A stretch of DNA of 64,000 nt from Pullichristensenella excrementipullorum (GTDB lineage: Bacteria; Bacillota; Clostridia; Christensenellales; Aristaeellaceae), in assembly GCA_018713365.1 (NCBI GenBank), contig DVOU01000015.1:1-64000 (forward strand), in the 5' to 3' direction. Below, in pieces: positions 50,016 to 58,366 of the stretch. Below the pieces are notes generated by a model. That model did not search any database and was not told the DNA's origin. It saw nothing but the letters and a program-made list of their open reading frames with translations. The position numbers and the translations under genes were made by a program. How positions within the stretch are numbered: the stretch's first letter is position 1; each line of letters starts with the position of its first letter.

Positions 50016-51514
50016 CACATATCCTCCGGCAGTTCCAGCTTGTAGAGCCTCTGGTCGCTCTCCTCGCCGCTCACCAGCACATAGGGGGCCTGTTCTTCCG
50101 GCGGACAGAAGGCGTTCAGCGTTCTGTCGCCGGTGTAGATGTAGTCCACCGCGCCCTCGCGCACGATGCGCCGCCATTCCTCCACCATCTCCGGCGTCAC
50201 CAGATTCAGGCGGCAGAAATAGCGCGTCTGCGGCAAAAAATCCCCGGCGGTGTAGAAGCCGTTGTCGAGGAAACCCACGTCCAGCAGCGTCGTATCATCA
50301 TCGCGCTCCATGGCGGAAACGATGCGGTAGGCGAACACCTCCTCGCGCGGCTGCCCGGGCCGGCGGCCCCACACCGGGTAGGAAAACAGGCCGATGCACA
50401 CCGCCGACACCACGGCCAGCGCCGCCACACTGCGCGCGGGCCGGAGATGACCCAGCACACCGCCCAGCCCCACCAGCCCCATCACGGACAGCACCATGAA
50501 GGGCAGCAGGGAATATACGAAGATGCGCCCGCTCGCCGCGATGACCGCCGCGATCGCCACCACGATGCAGGGCAGGTGCCACGCTTCGAGCTTCCAGCGC
50601 CGGCATACGGCGTATACCCATCCGCCCAGGGCGAACAGCAGGGGGCCATAGCAACGCTTGCCGTGGTAGTAGAGCCGGGCCGCGGTGTAGTATACCCGCC
50701 CGCCGGAGATGGCGGCGTTATCCGAATAGCCGAAGATATTGTTGTAAAAATACACTTCCCACAGCGCGTCAAAGGCGTGATGCACGGCGAAATAGACCAG
50801 CACGGGGATGGAGGCGACCAGCACGCCCAGAGAGACGAACGCCGCCGCCCGCCCAAGCAGCCGCCAATTGCGCTCGCGGATGACCACGCACAGGGGCACG
50901 ATCAGCGCGCCCACGGCAAAGGAAAGGCAGGTGTACTTTATCCACAGCACGCAGCCGCAGAGTACGCCGATGGCAAACAGGCTGCGGCGGGAAAGCTCGT
51001 GCGTTTCGCTTCGGAGCATGCGCAGCGTGGCGTACAGCACGTAAGCGGCCATCACCAGGGAAAATTCCTCGGCGCTGTCGCCGAGCGAGTAGGCCCTGTT
51101 GCAGTAGACCAGCACGCACAAAAGCGGCAAACAAACCAGCACGCGCCGCCGCTCCCCCAGATACAGCGTCAATATCTTCATCAGGAAGAACAGCACCGCC
51201 GTGGCGCAGAACACCTGCAATATGTAGATCTCCAGAAAGGGATTGGCGCTTTCAAGGGGCAGCCACTCCACGCAGGCGTGCAGAAAGTACAAAAGCGGCC
51301 CCTTCTGCTCGTAGATGTCGCGGTAAAGCACCTTGCCGTGGGCGATGGACTTGCCCACCGTGTAGAAGCACTGGGCGTCGCCCCAGGCGTTGGTGGGGTA
51401 GAGAAACGAGCAGGTACTCATCACCGCGATGATGCAAACGGCCGCCGCGAAGCACAGGCACAACAGACGCCTTCCGCGCAGCCATGGGGAAGCAGAGGCG
51501 GACATGCGCGCCAC
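50015..51514 (-). CDS. Polytopic GT-C type glycosyltransferase (GT39-like)
   Basis: A 499-residue membrane protein with about ten hydrophobic helices. The first extracytoplasmic loop carries the acidic GT-C signature in PTNAWGDAQCFYTVGKSIAHGKVLYRDIYEQKGPLLYFLHA (about 40-80): WGD and YRDIYEQKGP match the Asp/Glu motif of the dolichol/polyprenyl-phosphate-sugar glycosyltransferases. A soluble C-terminal region (about 400-499) includes ATTLLDVGFLDNGFYTAGDFLP-like sequence. It would transfer a sugar from a lipid carrier to a wall polymer or protein outside the membrane; the acceptor is unknown. It has its own strong promoter. Confidence 0.78.
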   Translation of the reverse strand: MARMSASASPWLRGRRLLCLCFAAAVCIIAVMSTCSFLYPTNAWGDAQCFYTVGKSIAHGKVLYRDIYEQKGPLLYFLHACVEWLPLESANPFLEIYILQVFCATAVLFFLMKILTLYLGERRRVLVCLPLLCVLVYCNRAYSLGDSAEEFSLVMAAYVLYATLRMLRSETHELSRRSLFAIGVLCGCVLWIKYTCLSFAVGALIVPLCVVIRERNWRLLGRAAAFVSLGVLVASIPVLVYFAVHHAFDALWEVYFYNNIFGYSDNAAISGGRVYYTAARLYYHGKRCYGPLLFALGGWVYAVCRRWKLEAWHLPCIVVAIAAVIAASGRIFVYSLLPFMVLSVMGLVGLGGVLGHLRPARSVAALAVVSAVCIGLFSYPVWGRRPGQPREEVFAYRIVSAMERDDDTTLLDVGFLDNGFYTAGDFLPQTRYFCRLNLVTPEMVEEWRRIVREGAVDYIYTGDRTLNAFCPPEEQAPYVLVSGEESDQRLYKLELPEDM

Positions 51515-51541
51515 CGCCTTTCAGACAAAATAGCCATAAAT

Positions 51542-51570
51542 ATTATAATTATCTTCACAAAGTTTGTCAA
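51542..51570 (-). promoter_or_regulatory. Promoter of the GT-C glycosyltransferase gene
   Basis: On the minus strand, TTGACA (51570-51565), a 17-bp spacer and TATAAT (51547-51542): perfect consensus boxes in an AT-rich intergenic stretch. Confidence 0.88.
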
Positions 51571-51600
51571 GGATGTGACATCGCCTTTTTCGCGCGCGGC

Positions 51601-51629
51601 TTGACAACTTAACGCGCGCCACGTAATAT
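51601..51629 (+). promoter_or_regulatory. Promoter of the nth-obgE-yhbY unit
   Basis: TTGACA (51601-51606), a 17-bp spacer and TAATAT (51624-51629), about 60 bp upstream of nth. It is divergent from the glycosyltransferase promoter, with about 30 bp between the two -35 boxes. Confidence 0.8.
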
Positions 51630-51687
51630 GATAGAAGGCTCATCGCCAAACCAAAGCCGCCCGCCCTGCGGGAGAAAGGAGCGCGCA

Positions 51688-52314
51688 ATGGACGCGCAAA
51701 AGGCGCAAACCGTGCTTGAAGTGCTTTCCGCCCTCTACCCCGAGGCGCGGGCGGAGCTGCACTTTACCAACCCCTACGAAACGCTGGTGGCGACCATCCT
51801 TTCGGCCCAGTGTACCGACCGGCGCGTCAATCAGGTGACGGAAAAGCTCTTTCCCCGCTATCCCACCGTGGAGAGCATGGCCGCGCTCACGCCGGAGGAA
51901 CTGGAACCGCAGATCCGCGAATGCGGCCTCTACCGCAACAAGGCGAAAAACATCATCGCCGCCTGCCGCGCCATCGCGCAGGAACACGGCGGCAAGGTGC
52001 CCTCCACGCGCGCGGAGCTGATGGCCCTGCCGGGCGTAGGGCAGAAGACGGCGGGCGTGGTGCTTTTGGCCGCCTTTGGCGACGACCAGATCCCCGTGGA
52101 CACCCACGTCTTCCGCGTCTCCCACCGCATCGGCCTTGCCGATGCCACCACCCCGGACGGCGTGGAAAAACAGCTGCGGGCCATCCTTCCCCAGGAGGAA
52201 TGGTCGCACGCGCACCATCTGCTCATCTGGCACGGCCGTCGCGTATGTCACGCGCGCGGCCCGGAATGCGACCGCTGCCCGCTCAAGGCGGAGCTTTGCG
52301 AAAACGGAGCGTAG
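51688..52314 (+). CDS. nth: Endonuclease III
   Basis: A 208-residue base-excision repair enzyme: N-glycosylase for oxidised pyrimidines and AP lyase. The start at ATG 51688 follows AGAAAGGAG. The helix-hairpin-helix is LPGVGQKTAGVVL (about 113-125) with the catalytic Lys, followed by PVDTHVFRVSHR with the catalytic Asp (about 138). The C-terminal iron-sulfur cluster motif C-x6-C-x2-C-x5-C is complete (CHARGPECDRCPLKAELC). The obgE start lies 3 bp after its stop. Confidence 0.96.
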   Translation: MDAQKAQTVLEVLSALYPEARAELHFTNPYETLVATILSAQCTDRRVNQVTEKLFPRYPTVESMAALTPEELEPQIRECGLYRNKAKNIIAACRAIAQEHGGKVPSTRAELMALPGVGQKTAGVVLLAAFGDDQIPVDTHVFRVSHRIGLADATTPDGVEKQLRAILPQEEWSHAHHLLIWHGRRVCHARGPECDRCPLKAELCENGA

Positions 52315-52317
52315 AGA

Positions 52318-53577
52318 ATGGCTTTATTTGTAGACATCGTCAACATCACGGTCAAGGCGGGCGACGGCGGCAACGGCTGCGTCTCCTTCCACCGGGAAAA
52401 ATTCGTGCAGGCCGGCGGCCCGGATGGCGGCGACGGCGGCCGCGGCGGGGACGTGAAGTTCCTCGCCACCGAGCGCATGCACACGCTGATGGACTTCCGC
52501 TTCAGGCGCAAGTTCTTCGCCGAAAACGGCATGGACGGCCTCGCCAACCGCCGCACGGGCAAGTCCGGCGCGGACGTGGTCGTCGAAGTGCCGGTGGGCA
52601 CGGTGGTCAAGGAGCGCGCCACGGGCCGCGTGCTTCTCGACATGCGCGAAGCGAACGTCGAGCGCACGCTGATGCGCGGCGGCAACGGCGGCTTTGGCAA
52701 CCAGCACTTCGCCACCCCCACGCGGCAGGCCCCGCAGTTCGCCAAGCCCGGCGAGCGGCGCGAGGCGCTGGAAGTGACCCTGGAGCTTAAGTCCATCGCC
52801 GACGTCGGCCTCGTGGGCTTCCCCAACGTGGGCAAGTCCACCATCCTCTCGGCGGTGACGGCGGCGCGCCCGAAGATCGCCAACTACCACTTCACCACCC
52901 TCCAGCCCAACCTCGGCATCGTCCGCCTCGGCGAGCGCAGCTTCGTCATGGCCGACATTCCCGGCCTCGTCGAAGGGGCCAGCGAGGGCGTGGGCCTCGG
53001 CCACGATTTCCTCCGCCACGTCGAGCGCACGCGCGTACTCATCCACGTGCTGGACGTCGCCGGCAGCGAGGGCCGCGACCCCGTGGAGGACTACCACGCC
53101 ATCATGCGCGAACTGGAAGCCTACGGCGATCTCAGGGACCGCCCCATGCTCATCGCCGCCAACAAGACTGACCTTCCCGGCGCGGAGGAGAACATCGAGC
53201 GCCTGCGCGAAGCCCTGCCCGGCGCGCGCATTTTCCCGGTCTCCGCGGCCACGCGCAAGGGCTTTGAGCCGCTTCTGCACGCCGCCGCAGACCTGCTCGA
53301 CCGCCTGCCCGCCCCCGAGCCGTTCTACGAGGAAGAGCTGGACGCCGTGATGGGCGAGGAGGGCTTCACCGTGGAAAAGGATGGCGCGGCCTACGTGGTC
53401 TCCGGCGCCTCCATGGACAATCTCATCCGCTCGGTGAACTTTGAAAACGAGGATTCGCTCAACTACTTCCACCGCATGCTGCGCAAATGGGGCGTCATCG
53501 ACGCCCTGCGCGAGGCCGGAGCCCAGGAGGGCGACTCGGTCGTCATCGGCGAGATGGAATTTGACTTTGTGGAATGA
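52318..53577 (+). CDS. obgE: Obg-family GTPase
   Basis: A 419-residue ribosome-associated GTPase needed for 50S maturation and stress responses. The N-terminal Gly-rich Obg fold (KAGDGGNGCVSFHREKF, GGPDGGDGGRGGDV) spans residues 1-158. The G domain has G1 GFPNVGKST (about 165), G3 DIPGLVEGA (about 212), G4 NKTD (about 282) and G5 SAAT (about 312). The C-terminal OCT domain (about 345-419, EGFTVEKDGAAYVVSG) is present, as is common in Firmicutes. The start is ATG 52318, with GGAG in the end of nth as ribosome binding site. Confidence 0.97.
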   Translation: MALFVDIVNITVKAGDGGNGCVSFHREKFVQAGGPDGGDGGRGGDVKFLATERMHTLMDFRFRRKFFAENGMDGLANRRTGKSGADVVVEVPVGTVVKERATGRVLLDMREANVERTLMRGGNGGFGNQHFATPTRQAPQFAKPGERREALEVTLELKSIADVGLVGFPNVGKSTILSAVTAARPKIANYHFTTLQPNLGIVRLGERSFVMADIPGLVEGASEGVGLGHDFLRHVERTRVLIHVLDVAGSEGRDPVEDYHAIMRELEAYGDLRDRPMLIAANKTDLPGAEENIERLREALPGARIFPVSAATRKGFEPLLHAAADLLDRLPAPEPFYEEELDAVMGEEGFTVEKDGAAYVVSGASMDNLIRSVNFENEDSLNYFHRMLRKWGVIDALREAGAQEGDSVVIGEMEFDFVE

Positions 53578-53597
53578 CGCACAAGGAGGATGACCCT

Positions 53598-53891
53598 ATG
53601 ACCACCAAACAGCGGGCCGCCCTGCGGGCCATGGCCAACACCATCGACCCCGTTTTGCACATCGGCAAGGACGGCATCGGCGACAACCTCGTCAAACAGG
53701 CGTGGGACGCGCTGGAAGCGCGCGAGCTGATCAAAGTGACCGTGCAGAAAAACGCCCCCATGGACGCGCGCGAAGCCTGCGCCGAACTGTGCGAGCGCGT
53801 ACACGCCGAGGCCGTGCAGGTCATCGGCAGCCGCTTCGTCATCTACCGGCAGGCGCGCAAGGATTCCAAAATACGCCTGGAAGACCTCTAG
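53598..53891 (+). CDS. yhbY: CRM-domain RNA-binding protein YhbY
   Basis: A 97-residue ribosome-assembly factor that binds pre-50S particles. The start at ATG 53598 is preceded by AAGGAGGAT; an upstream in-frame ATG at 53574 lacks one. The CRM fold is visible: LRAMANTIDPVLHIGKDGIGDNLVKQAWDAL with the GxxG loop (GKDG), ELIKVTVQKN, and the C-terminal strand AVQVIGSRFVIYRQ. It follows obgE by 20 bp, a common pairing in Firmicutes. Confidence 0.94.
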   Translation: MTTKQRAALRAMANTIDPVLHIGKDGIGDNLVKQAWDALEARELIKVTVQKNAPMDAREACAELCERVHAEAVQVIGSRFVIYRQARKDSKIRLEDL

Positions 53892-53897
53892 TCCGCC

Positions 53898-54620
53898 TCA
53901 CCCGAACAGCCGCCTGGGAACGGGCGGCTTTTTCCATCCCAGCGCCGCCAGCATCAGCGTTACAAGCGCCGCGCCCAGATAGAGGGCGTTGCCCAGCAAC
54001 AGATACATGCCAAGCAGCAAAAGCCCAAAAAGCAGCCTGCGCGGCGCGCGTTCGCGGGAAACGGCGATGCGCATGCGCCTGCGCGGCCTTTTTTCCTCCG
54101 CCCGCTCCGGCGGCGGGAAAGACGTGAGCAGCGCGCCCAGCCGCGCCCCGTCGATCAGGCACACGGCGGGATGGGCGAGCTTCGCCGCGCAGGAAAGCGC
54201 CGCCGCGTCGGCCCGCGCCGTGGTCACCAGCAGCAGCTTTTCCCTGCCCCGCCCGCGCCAGACGTCCAAAACGGCGTTGACGTCCAGGGGCGGCCCCTGC
54301 GGGTGGCGCGGCAGAAACACAACTTCCGCCTCCGCCGCCTGCCCCGGATAGGCCTTTTCCAGCAGCGCGCGCGCCTCCGCCTCCGCCGCGCTTGCCTCCA
54401 GCATCGCCCAGCGCTCCACCTCCGCGCGGGCGCGCCCCTTCCTTGCCTCCCGCTTCGGCAGCCGCCCCGCCAGCGGCATGAGCAGCTTGCGCAAAAGCAG
54501 CAGCGCAGCCAGTGCGCAGCCCGCCGCCAGCCAGACATGGCCCAGCGCCGAGACGAAACACAGATATAGCCCCAGCGCCGAAAGCACATGCAGCGCCGCG
54601 CGGTCGATCGTTTTTCCCAT
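53898..54620 (-). CDS. Membrane protein with a possible restriction-endonuclease-like core
   Basis: A 240-residue protein starting at ATG 54620 behind GGGAGG. Two N-terminal hydrophobic helices (about 9-55) and two C-terminal ones (about 190-230, LLFGLLLLGMYLLLGNALYLGAALVTLMLAAL) frame a soluble middle domain. The middle carries PPLDVNAVLDVWRGRGREK, LLLVTTARADAAALSCAAKL and PAVCLIDGARLGALL. The last string resembles the end of Mrr-type and related PD-(D/E)xK domains (typically V.LIDG..L..L), but the full catalytic Asp-Glu-x-Lys set is not clear. It is convergent with yhbY. No function can be assigned. Confidence 0.6.
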   Translation of the reverse strand: MGKTIDRAALHVLSALGLYLCFVSALGHVWLAAGCALAALLLLRKLLMPLAGRLPKREARKGRARAEVERWAMLEASAAEAEARALLEKAYPGQAAEAEVVFLPRHPQGPPLDVNAVLDVWRGRGREKLLLVTTARADAAALSCAAKLAHPAVCLIDGARLGALLTSFPPPERAEEKRPRRRMRIAVSRERAPRRLLFGLLLLGMYLLLGNALYLGAALVTLMLAALGWKKPPVPRRLFG

Positions 54621-54690
54621 CGCGCATCCCTCCCTGACAGATTTTTCCCCAAAAAGCGCCGTCCATGCCGCATCCCGGGCAGAAAAGCGC

Positions 54691-54719
54691 TTTTCACCTT
54701 CGCGCATATGGTGTATAAT
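54691..54719 (+). promoter_or_regulatory. Promoter of nadD-yqeK (leaderless)
   Basis: TTTTCA (54691-54696), a 17-bp spacer and TATAAT (54714-54719). The -10 box ends 6 nt before the ATG at 54726, so the transcript should begin at the start codon itself. Confidence 0.6.
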
Positions 54720-54725
54720 AGGGAT

Positions 54726-55832
54726 ATGAAGCACAGAAAGATCGGCATCCTTGGCGGCACGCTCGACCCCATACACCTCGGCCACACGGCGCTTCTGCGT
54801 CTGGCGAAGGAGCAGCTCGCCCTTTCCGAGGCCATTCTCCTGCCGGATGGCGACCCGCCCCACAAGCATTGCCACGCCGTGGCGGAGGACCGCCTGTGGA
54901 TGGCGAAGCTGGCGGCGGGGGACGAGTTCACCGTTTCGGACATGGAGGTGCGCCGCGAGGGCGCGACCTACACCGTGGACACCCTGCGCCGCCTGCGCGC
55001 GCAGGAGCCGGAGAGCGAGCTTGTCTACATCATCGGCGCGGATACGCTGCCCAACCTGCCCACATGGCGCGAATACAAAGAGGTCTTCAAGCTCTGCACC
55101 TTCGCGGCGGCGCGGCGCGGCGGGGAAGGGGCGGCCGTGCCGGAGGGCGCGCGCGTCCTCTGGCTGGAGGGCGACCCGCCGGACATTTCCTCCACGCGCA
55201 TCCGCGAGGTCGCGGCCACGCGCGGCGATCTGCGCGGCCTGGTGGACGACAAAGTGGCCGCGTATATCCGAAAAAAGGGCCTGTACCTGATGAACGTGCC
55301 CGAGGTGGAAGCCGAGGAAGCGCTCAAAAAGACGCTCACCAAGCACCGCTTCCGCCACACCCTCGGCGTGCGCGATACGAGCGAGCGCCTCGCCCGCATC
55401 CACGGTCTGGACGCGGCGGCGGCGCGCGTGGCCGGCCTTTTGCACGACGCGGCCAAGTGCTTGCCGGAAAAGGAGCAGCGCCGCCTCGCCACCGGCCTTG
55501 CAGACGCGGGGGAACTTGCCAACCCCGAGCTTCTTCACGCCCCCGCCGGGGCGGTGGTGGCGAAGGAGACCTTCGGCGTGCGCGATGAGGAGATCCTCGC
55601 CGCCATTCGCTGCCACACGCTGGGCGGAAGCGCAATGACGGGCCTTATGCTGGCGGTGTTCGTGGCAGATTTCATCGAGCCGGGGCGGGAGGACTTTCCC
55701 GGCCTTGCCGAAGCCCGCGCGCTGGCGGGAACGAATTTGCGCGCCGCGGCGTCCAAGTGTGCGCAACTGACCAAAAAACACCTCGAAGAAACGGGCCGCG
55801 CGGTGCATCCGCGCATGGAAACGATGCTTTGA
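54726..55832 (+). CDS. nadD-yqeK: Fused nicotinate-nucleotide adenylyltransferase and YqeK HD hydrolase
   Basis: A 368-residue two-domain protein. Residues 1-190 are NadD (nicotinate mononucleotide to deamido-NAD): KIGILGGTLDPIHLGHTALL with the T/HxGH nucleotidyl motif, GDPPHKH, YIIGADTLPNLPTW and the ISSTRIR motif. Residues 200-368 are YqeK, an HD hydrolase that cleaves diadenosine tetraphosphate: HRFRHTLGVRDTSERLA, VAGLLHDAAKCLP with the HD pair, AIRCHTLG and FVADFIEPGR. In most Firmicutes these are two adjacent genes. ATG 54726 is chosen from the alignment with NadD; no ribosome binding site precedes it, and a -10 box lies 6 nt upstream. Confidence 0.93.
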   Translation: MKHRKIGILGGTLDPIHLGHTALLRLAKEQLALSEAILLPDGDPPHKHCHAVAEDRLWMAKLAAGDEFTVSDMEVRREGATYTVDTLRRLRAQEPESELVYIIGADTLPNLPTWREYKEVFKLCTFAAARRGGEGAAVPEGARVLWLEGDPPDISSTRIREVAATRGDLRGLVDDKVAAYIRKKGLYLMNVPEVEAEEALKKTLTKHRFRHTLGVRDTSERLARIHGLDAAAARVAGLLHDAAKCLPEKEQRRLATGLADAGELANPELLHAPAGAVVAKETFGVRDEEILAAIRCHTLGGSAMTGLMLAVFVADFIEPGREDFPGLAEARALAGTNLRAAASKCAQLTKKHLEETGRAVHPRMETML

Positions 55833-55851
55833 TACAGGAGGGAACATCCAT

Positions 55852-56232
55852 ATGCTCAGATCGCGGGAACTGGCGCTGAAGATCGCGGAAGTGCTGGACA
55901 AGAAGGGCGCGACCGACATCACCATCCTCAAGGTGGACCACCTGACGTCCATCACCGACTATTTCGTCATCGCCACGGGCCGCAACGTACAGGCCGTGCG
56001 CTCTCTGGCGGAAGATGTCGAAGAAAAGCTCGACGCCGAGGATATGCCCGTGCGCCGTCACGAGGGCATGAACGAATCGCGCTGGGTGGTCCTGGACTAC
56101 GCCCACGTCATCGTCCACATCTTCCACCCCGAGGAGCGCGAGTATTACAACATCGAGCGCTTGTGGATGGACGGCTCCAACCAGCTCACCTTCGTGCCCG
56201 GCGGGCAGGAAGAAGCGCCGGAAAACGCCTGA
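55852..56232 (+). CDS. rsfS: Ribosomal silencing factor RsfS
   Basis: A 126-residue protein of the Iojap/YbeB family. It binds ribosomal protein L14 and blocks subunit joining in starved cells. Family strings: KKGATDITILKVDHLTSITDYFVIATGRNVQAVRSLAEDVEEKL and WVVLDYAHVIVHIFHPEEREYYNIERLW. The start at ATG 55852 follows AGGAGGG. It is 19 bp downstream of nadD-yqeK, the usual Firmicutes order, and ends with a terminator. Confidence 0.96.
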   Translation: MLRSRELALKIAEVLDKKGATDITILKVDHLTSITDYFVIATGRNVQAVRSLAEDVEEKLDAEDMPVRRHEGMNESRWVVLDYAHVIVHIFHPEEREYYNIERLWMDGSNQLTFVPGGQEEAPENA

Positions 56233-56244
56233 ACGTCATGAAAG

Positions 56245-56290
56245 CAGGCGGCGGAGGGGCTTTACGCGGCCTCTCCGCCGCCTGTTTATG
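56245..56290 (+). terminator. Terminator after rsfS
   Basis: CAGGCGGCGGAG (56245-56256) pairs with CTCCGCCGCCTG (56273-56284), followed by TTTATG. The T tract is short. Confidence 0.65.
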
Positions 56291-56334
56291 ATTTGTAGAA
56301 AAATTTGTCCTATTCTGTGCGCGGAGGGATGCGC

Positions 56335-57009
56335 ATGCAACACACCATCTTGATCGTGGACGACGAGCCGGATGTGGTCGCCCTTTTGCGCGACAATTTT
56401 ACCATGCTCGGCTACCTCGTATTTACGGCGACGGGCTGCGACGAGGCCGTGGAAAAGGCCGCACACGGCCCGGACATTATATTGCTCGACGTCAACATGC
56501 CGGGTCGCGACGGGCTGGACGTCTGCCGCGCCATCCGCCAGTTCGTGCGCTGCCCGATCATCTTCCTCACCGCCCGCGTCACCGACGCGGACAAGATCGC
56601 GGGCTTCGCCGCCGGCGGCGACGATTACGTCACCAAGCCCTTTTCCCTCGATGAACTGAGCGCCCGCGTGGCCGCCCACCTGCGCCGCGAGGAACGCCCG
56701 AAAAATCAGGCGCGGGTCTGGTTCGGCGGCGACGTGGCCGTGGACTATCTGGAAAAGGCCGTCTACGTGCGCGGCGAGCGCGTGCCGCTGGCGAAGAAGG
56801 AATATGAGATCGTCGAACTGCTCTCGCAGAATCGCGGCCAGGTGTTCGACAAGGAGCGCATCTACGAGCGCTGCTGGGGATGGGATGGCGAAGGCTCCAG
56901 CAGCGTCGTCGCCGAACATATCAAGCGCATCCGCGCGAAACTTATGCAGGCTGGCGTGCAGGGGCAGATCGAGACCGTCTGGGGAGTGGGCTACAAATGG
57001 GTAAAGTAA
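56335..57009 (+). CDS. OmpR-family response regulator
   Basis: A 224-residue regulator. ATG 56335 is preferred over ATG 56329 because GGAGG lies 7 nt upstream of it. The receiver domain (residues 1-120) has the acidic pair in LIVDDEP, the phospho-acceptor Asp in ILLDVNMPG (about 53), Thr in FLTARV and Lys in YVTKPF. The C-terminal winged helix (about 130-224) has VPLAKKEYEIVELLSQNRGQVFDKERIYERCWG and HIKRIRAKL...IETVWGVGYKW. It overlaps the sensor kinase gene by 13 bp, so the two form a co-translated two-component pair. The nearby ABC and peptidase genes may be targets, but nothing proves this. Confidence 0.92.
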   Translation: MQHTILIVDDEPDVVALLRDNFTMLGYLVFTATGCDEAVEKAAHGPDIILLDVNMPGRDGLDVCRAIRQFVRCPIIFLTARVTDADKIAGFAAGGDDYVTKPFSLDELSARVAAHLRREERPKNQARVWFGGDVAVDYLEKAVYVRGERVPLAKKEYEIVELLSQNRGQVFDKERIYERCWGWDGEGSSSVVAEHIKRIRAKLMQAGVQGQIETVWGVGYKWVK

Positions 57010-58244
57010 GACTGCGCAAGCGCCGCCTGCGCCGCCTGTCGCTCAAGTGGAGCTTCTTTCTCTACGCCGCCGTCGCCGTGCTGGCGGCGCTTGCGGCCAT
57101 TATGCTCTTGACCGCCATTTGCTCCGAATTGCAGAATGGCCTCTACCACCGCTGGGAAACGCGCTATGGGGCGCAGTACCGCATCCCCGCGCAGCTCGTC
57201 GTCGATGGCGAGGTGGTGGGGGAGCAGATGGCCTATTCGACCTCGCTGTTCGAACTCGTGCCCGAGGAAGAATACGCCCGCTACACCCTTTACGGCCGGA
57301 TCACGCTGCTTTCCTACCCGGTCGTCTCCGTCCTCTCCATCCTCACCGCCGGGGTGCTGTTCTACCGCCGCAAGCTGAAGCGGCCTCTGCGAAAGATCGA
57401 GGAAGCCGCCGGCCGCATCGCCAAAAACGACCTCGATTTCACCATCCCCGCGCTGGAAAAGGGCAACGAGATGGACAGGGCGCTTGCCGCCATGGAAAAG
57501 ATGCGCTCCGCGCTCGCCGTCTCCAGCCGCGACCTCTGGCGCACGCTCGAACAGCGGCGGCAGATGCAGGCCGCCTTTTCCCACGACCTGCGCACGCCGC
57601 TGACCGTCCTGCGCGGATACAGCGACTTTTTGAAGAAATACGCCGCCGGCAGCCTGACGCGGGAAAAGGTGCTGGATACCCTCGCGGTGATGGACGGCCA
57701 CATATCCCGCCTCGAGCGCTACGCCGCCACCATGGGCGAGGCGGCGCGGCTGGAAGAAGTCTCCGTCGTTCCCGCGGAAACGGACGTCGCCGCCCTGCGC
57801 GCGCAGATGGCGGGGGAGGGCAAAGTCGTCTGCCGCGGCCTTGCCTTTTCCATGGCGGGCGAAGACGGCGGCACGGCCCGCGCGGACGCGTCGCTCATCC
57901 TCCGCGTGTTTGACAACCTCGCCGCCAACGCCGCCCGCTACGCGAAAACGCGCGTCGCCGCCACCTTCCGCCGCCTCGGCGACACCCTCGTCCTCACCGT
58001 GGAGGACGACGGCCCCGGCTTCACGCCCGAGGCGCTCAAGCGCGCCGCCGAACCCTACTTCCGCGACAAGACCGCCGCCCGCGATGGCGAACACTTTGGT
58101 CTCGGCCTCTACATCTGCCGCACGCTCGCGGAGCGCCACGGCGGCGCCCTCACCGTGGACAACGCCCCCGAAGGCGGCGCCCGCGTGCGCGCCGCGTTCA
58201 GGGTGATGGAAGAAGCCAAAACAGAAAAGGGGAACGCCCGATAG
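56997..58244 (+). CDS. Membrane sensor histidine kinase
   Basis: A 415-residue kinase starting at ATG 56997 inside the end of the response regulator gene. Two membrane helices (about 18-40 and 100-120) flank a short extracytoplasmic loop of about 60 residues. They are followed by a HAMP-like linker (RPLRKIEEAAGRIAKNDLDF), HisKA with FSHDLRTPLTVLRGYSDFL (phospho-His near 198) and the HATPase with N box NLAANAARYA, G1 EDDGPGF and G2 GLGLYICRTLAERHGG. The small sensor loop and gene order resemble the intramembrane-type kinases that sense envelope stress, but the loop is longer. The stimulus is unknown. Confidence 0.92.
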   Translation: MGKVRLRKRRLRRLSLKWSFFLYAAVAVLAALAAIMLLTAICSELQNGLYHRWETRYGAQYRIPAQLVVDGEVVGEQMAYSTSLFELVPEEEYARYTLYGRITLLSYPVVSVLSILTAGVLFYRRKLKRPLRKIEEAAGRIAKNDLDFTIPALEKGNEMDRALAAMEKMRSALAVSSRDLWRTLEQRRQMQAAFSHDLRTPLTVLRGYSDFLKKYAAGSLTREKVLDTLAVMDGHISRLERYAATMGEAARLEEVSVVPAETDVAALRAQMAGEGKVVCRGLAFSMAGEDGGTARADASLILRVFDNLAANAARYAKTRVAATFRRLGDTLVLTVEDDGPGFTPEALKRAAEPYFRDKTAARDGEHFGLGLYICRTLAERHGGALTVDNAPEGGARVRAAFRVMEEAKTEKGNAR

Positions 58245-58257
58245 CGTCCTCCATCGA

Positions 58258-58284
58258 GCCTCGCCCGCACGGGCGGGGCTTTTT
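58258..58284 (+). terminator. Rho-independent terminator of the two-component operon
   Basis: GCCTCGCCCG (58258-58267) pairs with CGGGCGGGGC (58270-58279), with a 2-nt nominal loop, followed by five T. Confidence 0.82.
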
Positions 58285-58366
58285 GCGTAAATTTTCCCGC
58301 GGCCATCAACCTTCACACAGCGGCGTGTGTCCTATATACAGATACATGGAAAGGAAGGTGGAACCT

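Noticed and set aside
49880..51604. A His/Gln-rich 574-codon plus-strand frame opposite the glycosyltransferase
   Set aside because: The minus frame has membrane helices, the GT-C loop motif and a perfect promoter; the plus frame is a shadow.
53898..55955. A 685-codon minus-strand frame spanning the nadD-yqeK region and the membrane protein
   Set aside because: Only the part from ATG 54620 to 53898 has a ribosome binding site and plausible membrane helices. The upstream part is antisense to the well-supported nadD-yqeK fusion.
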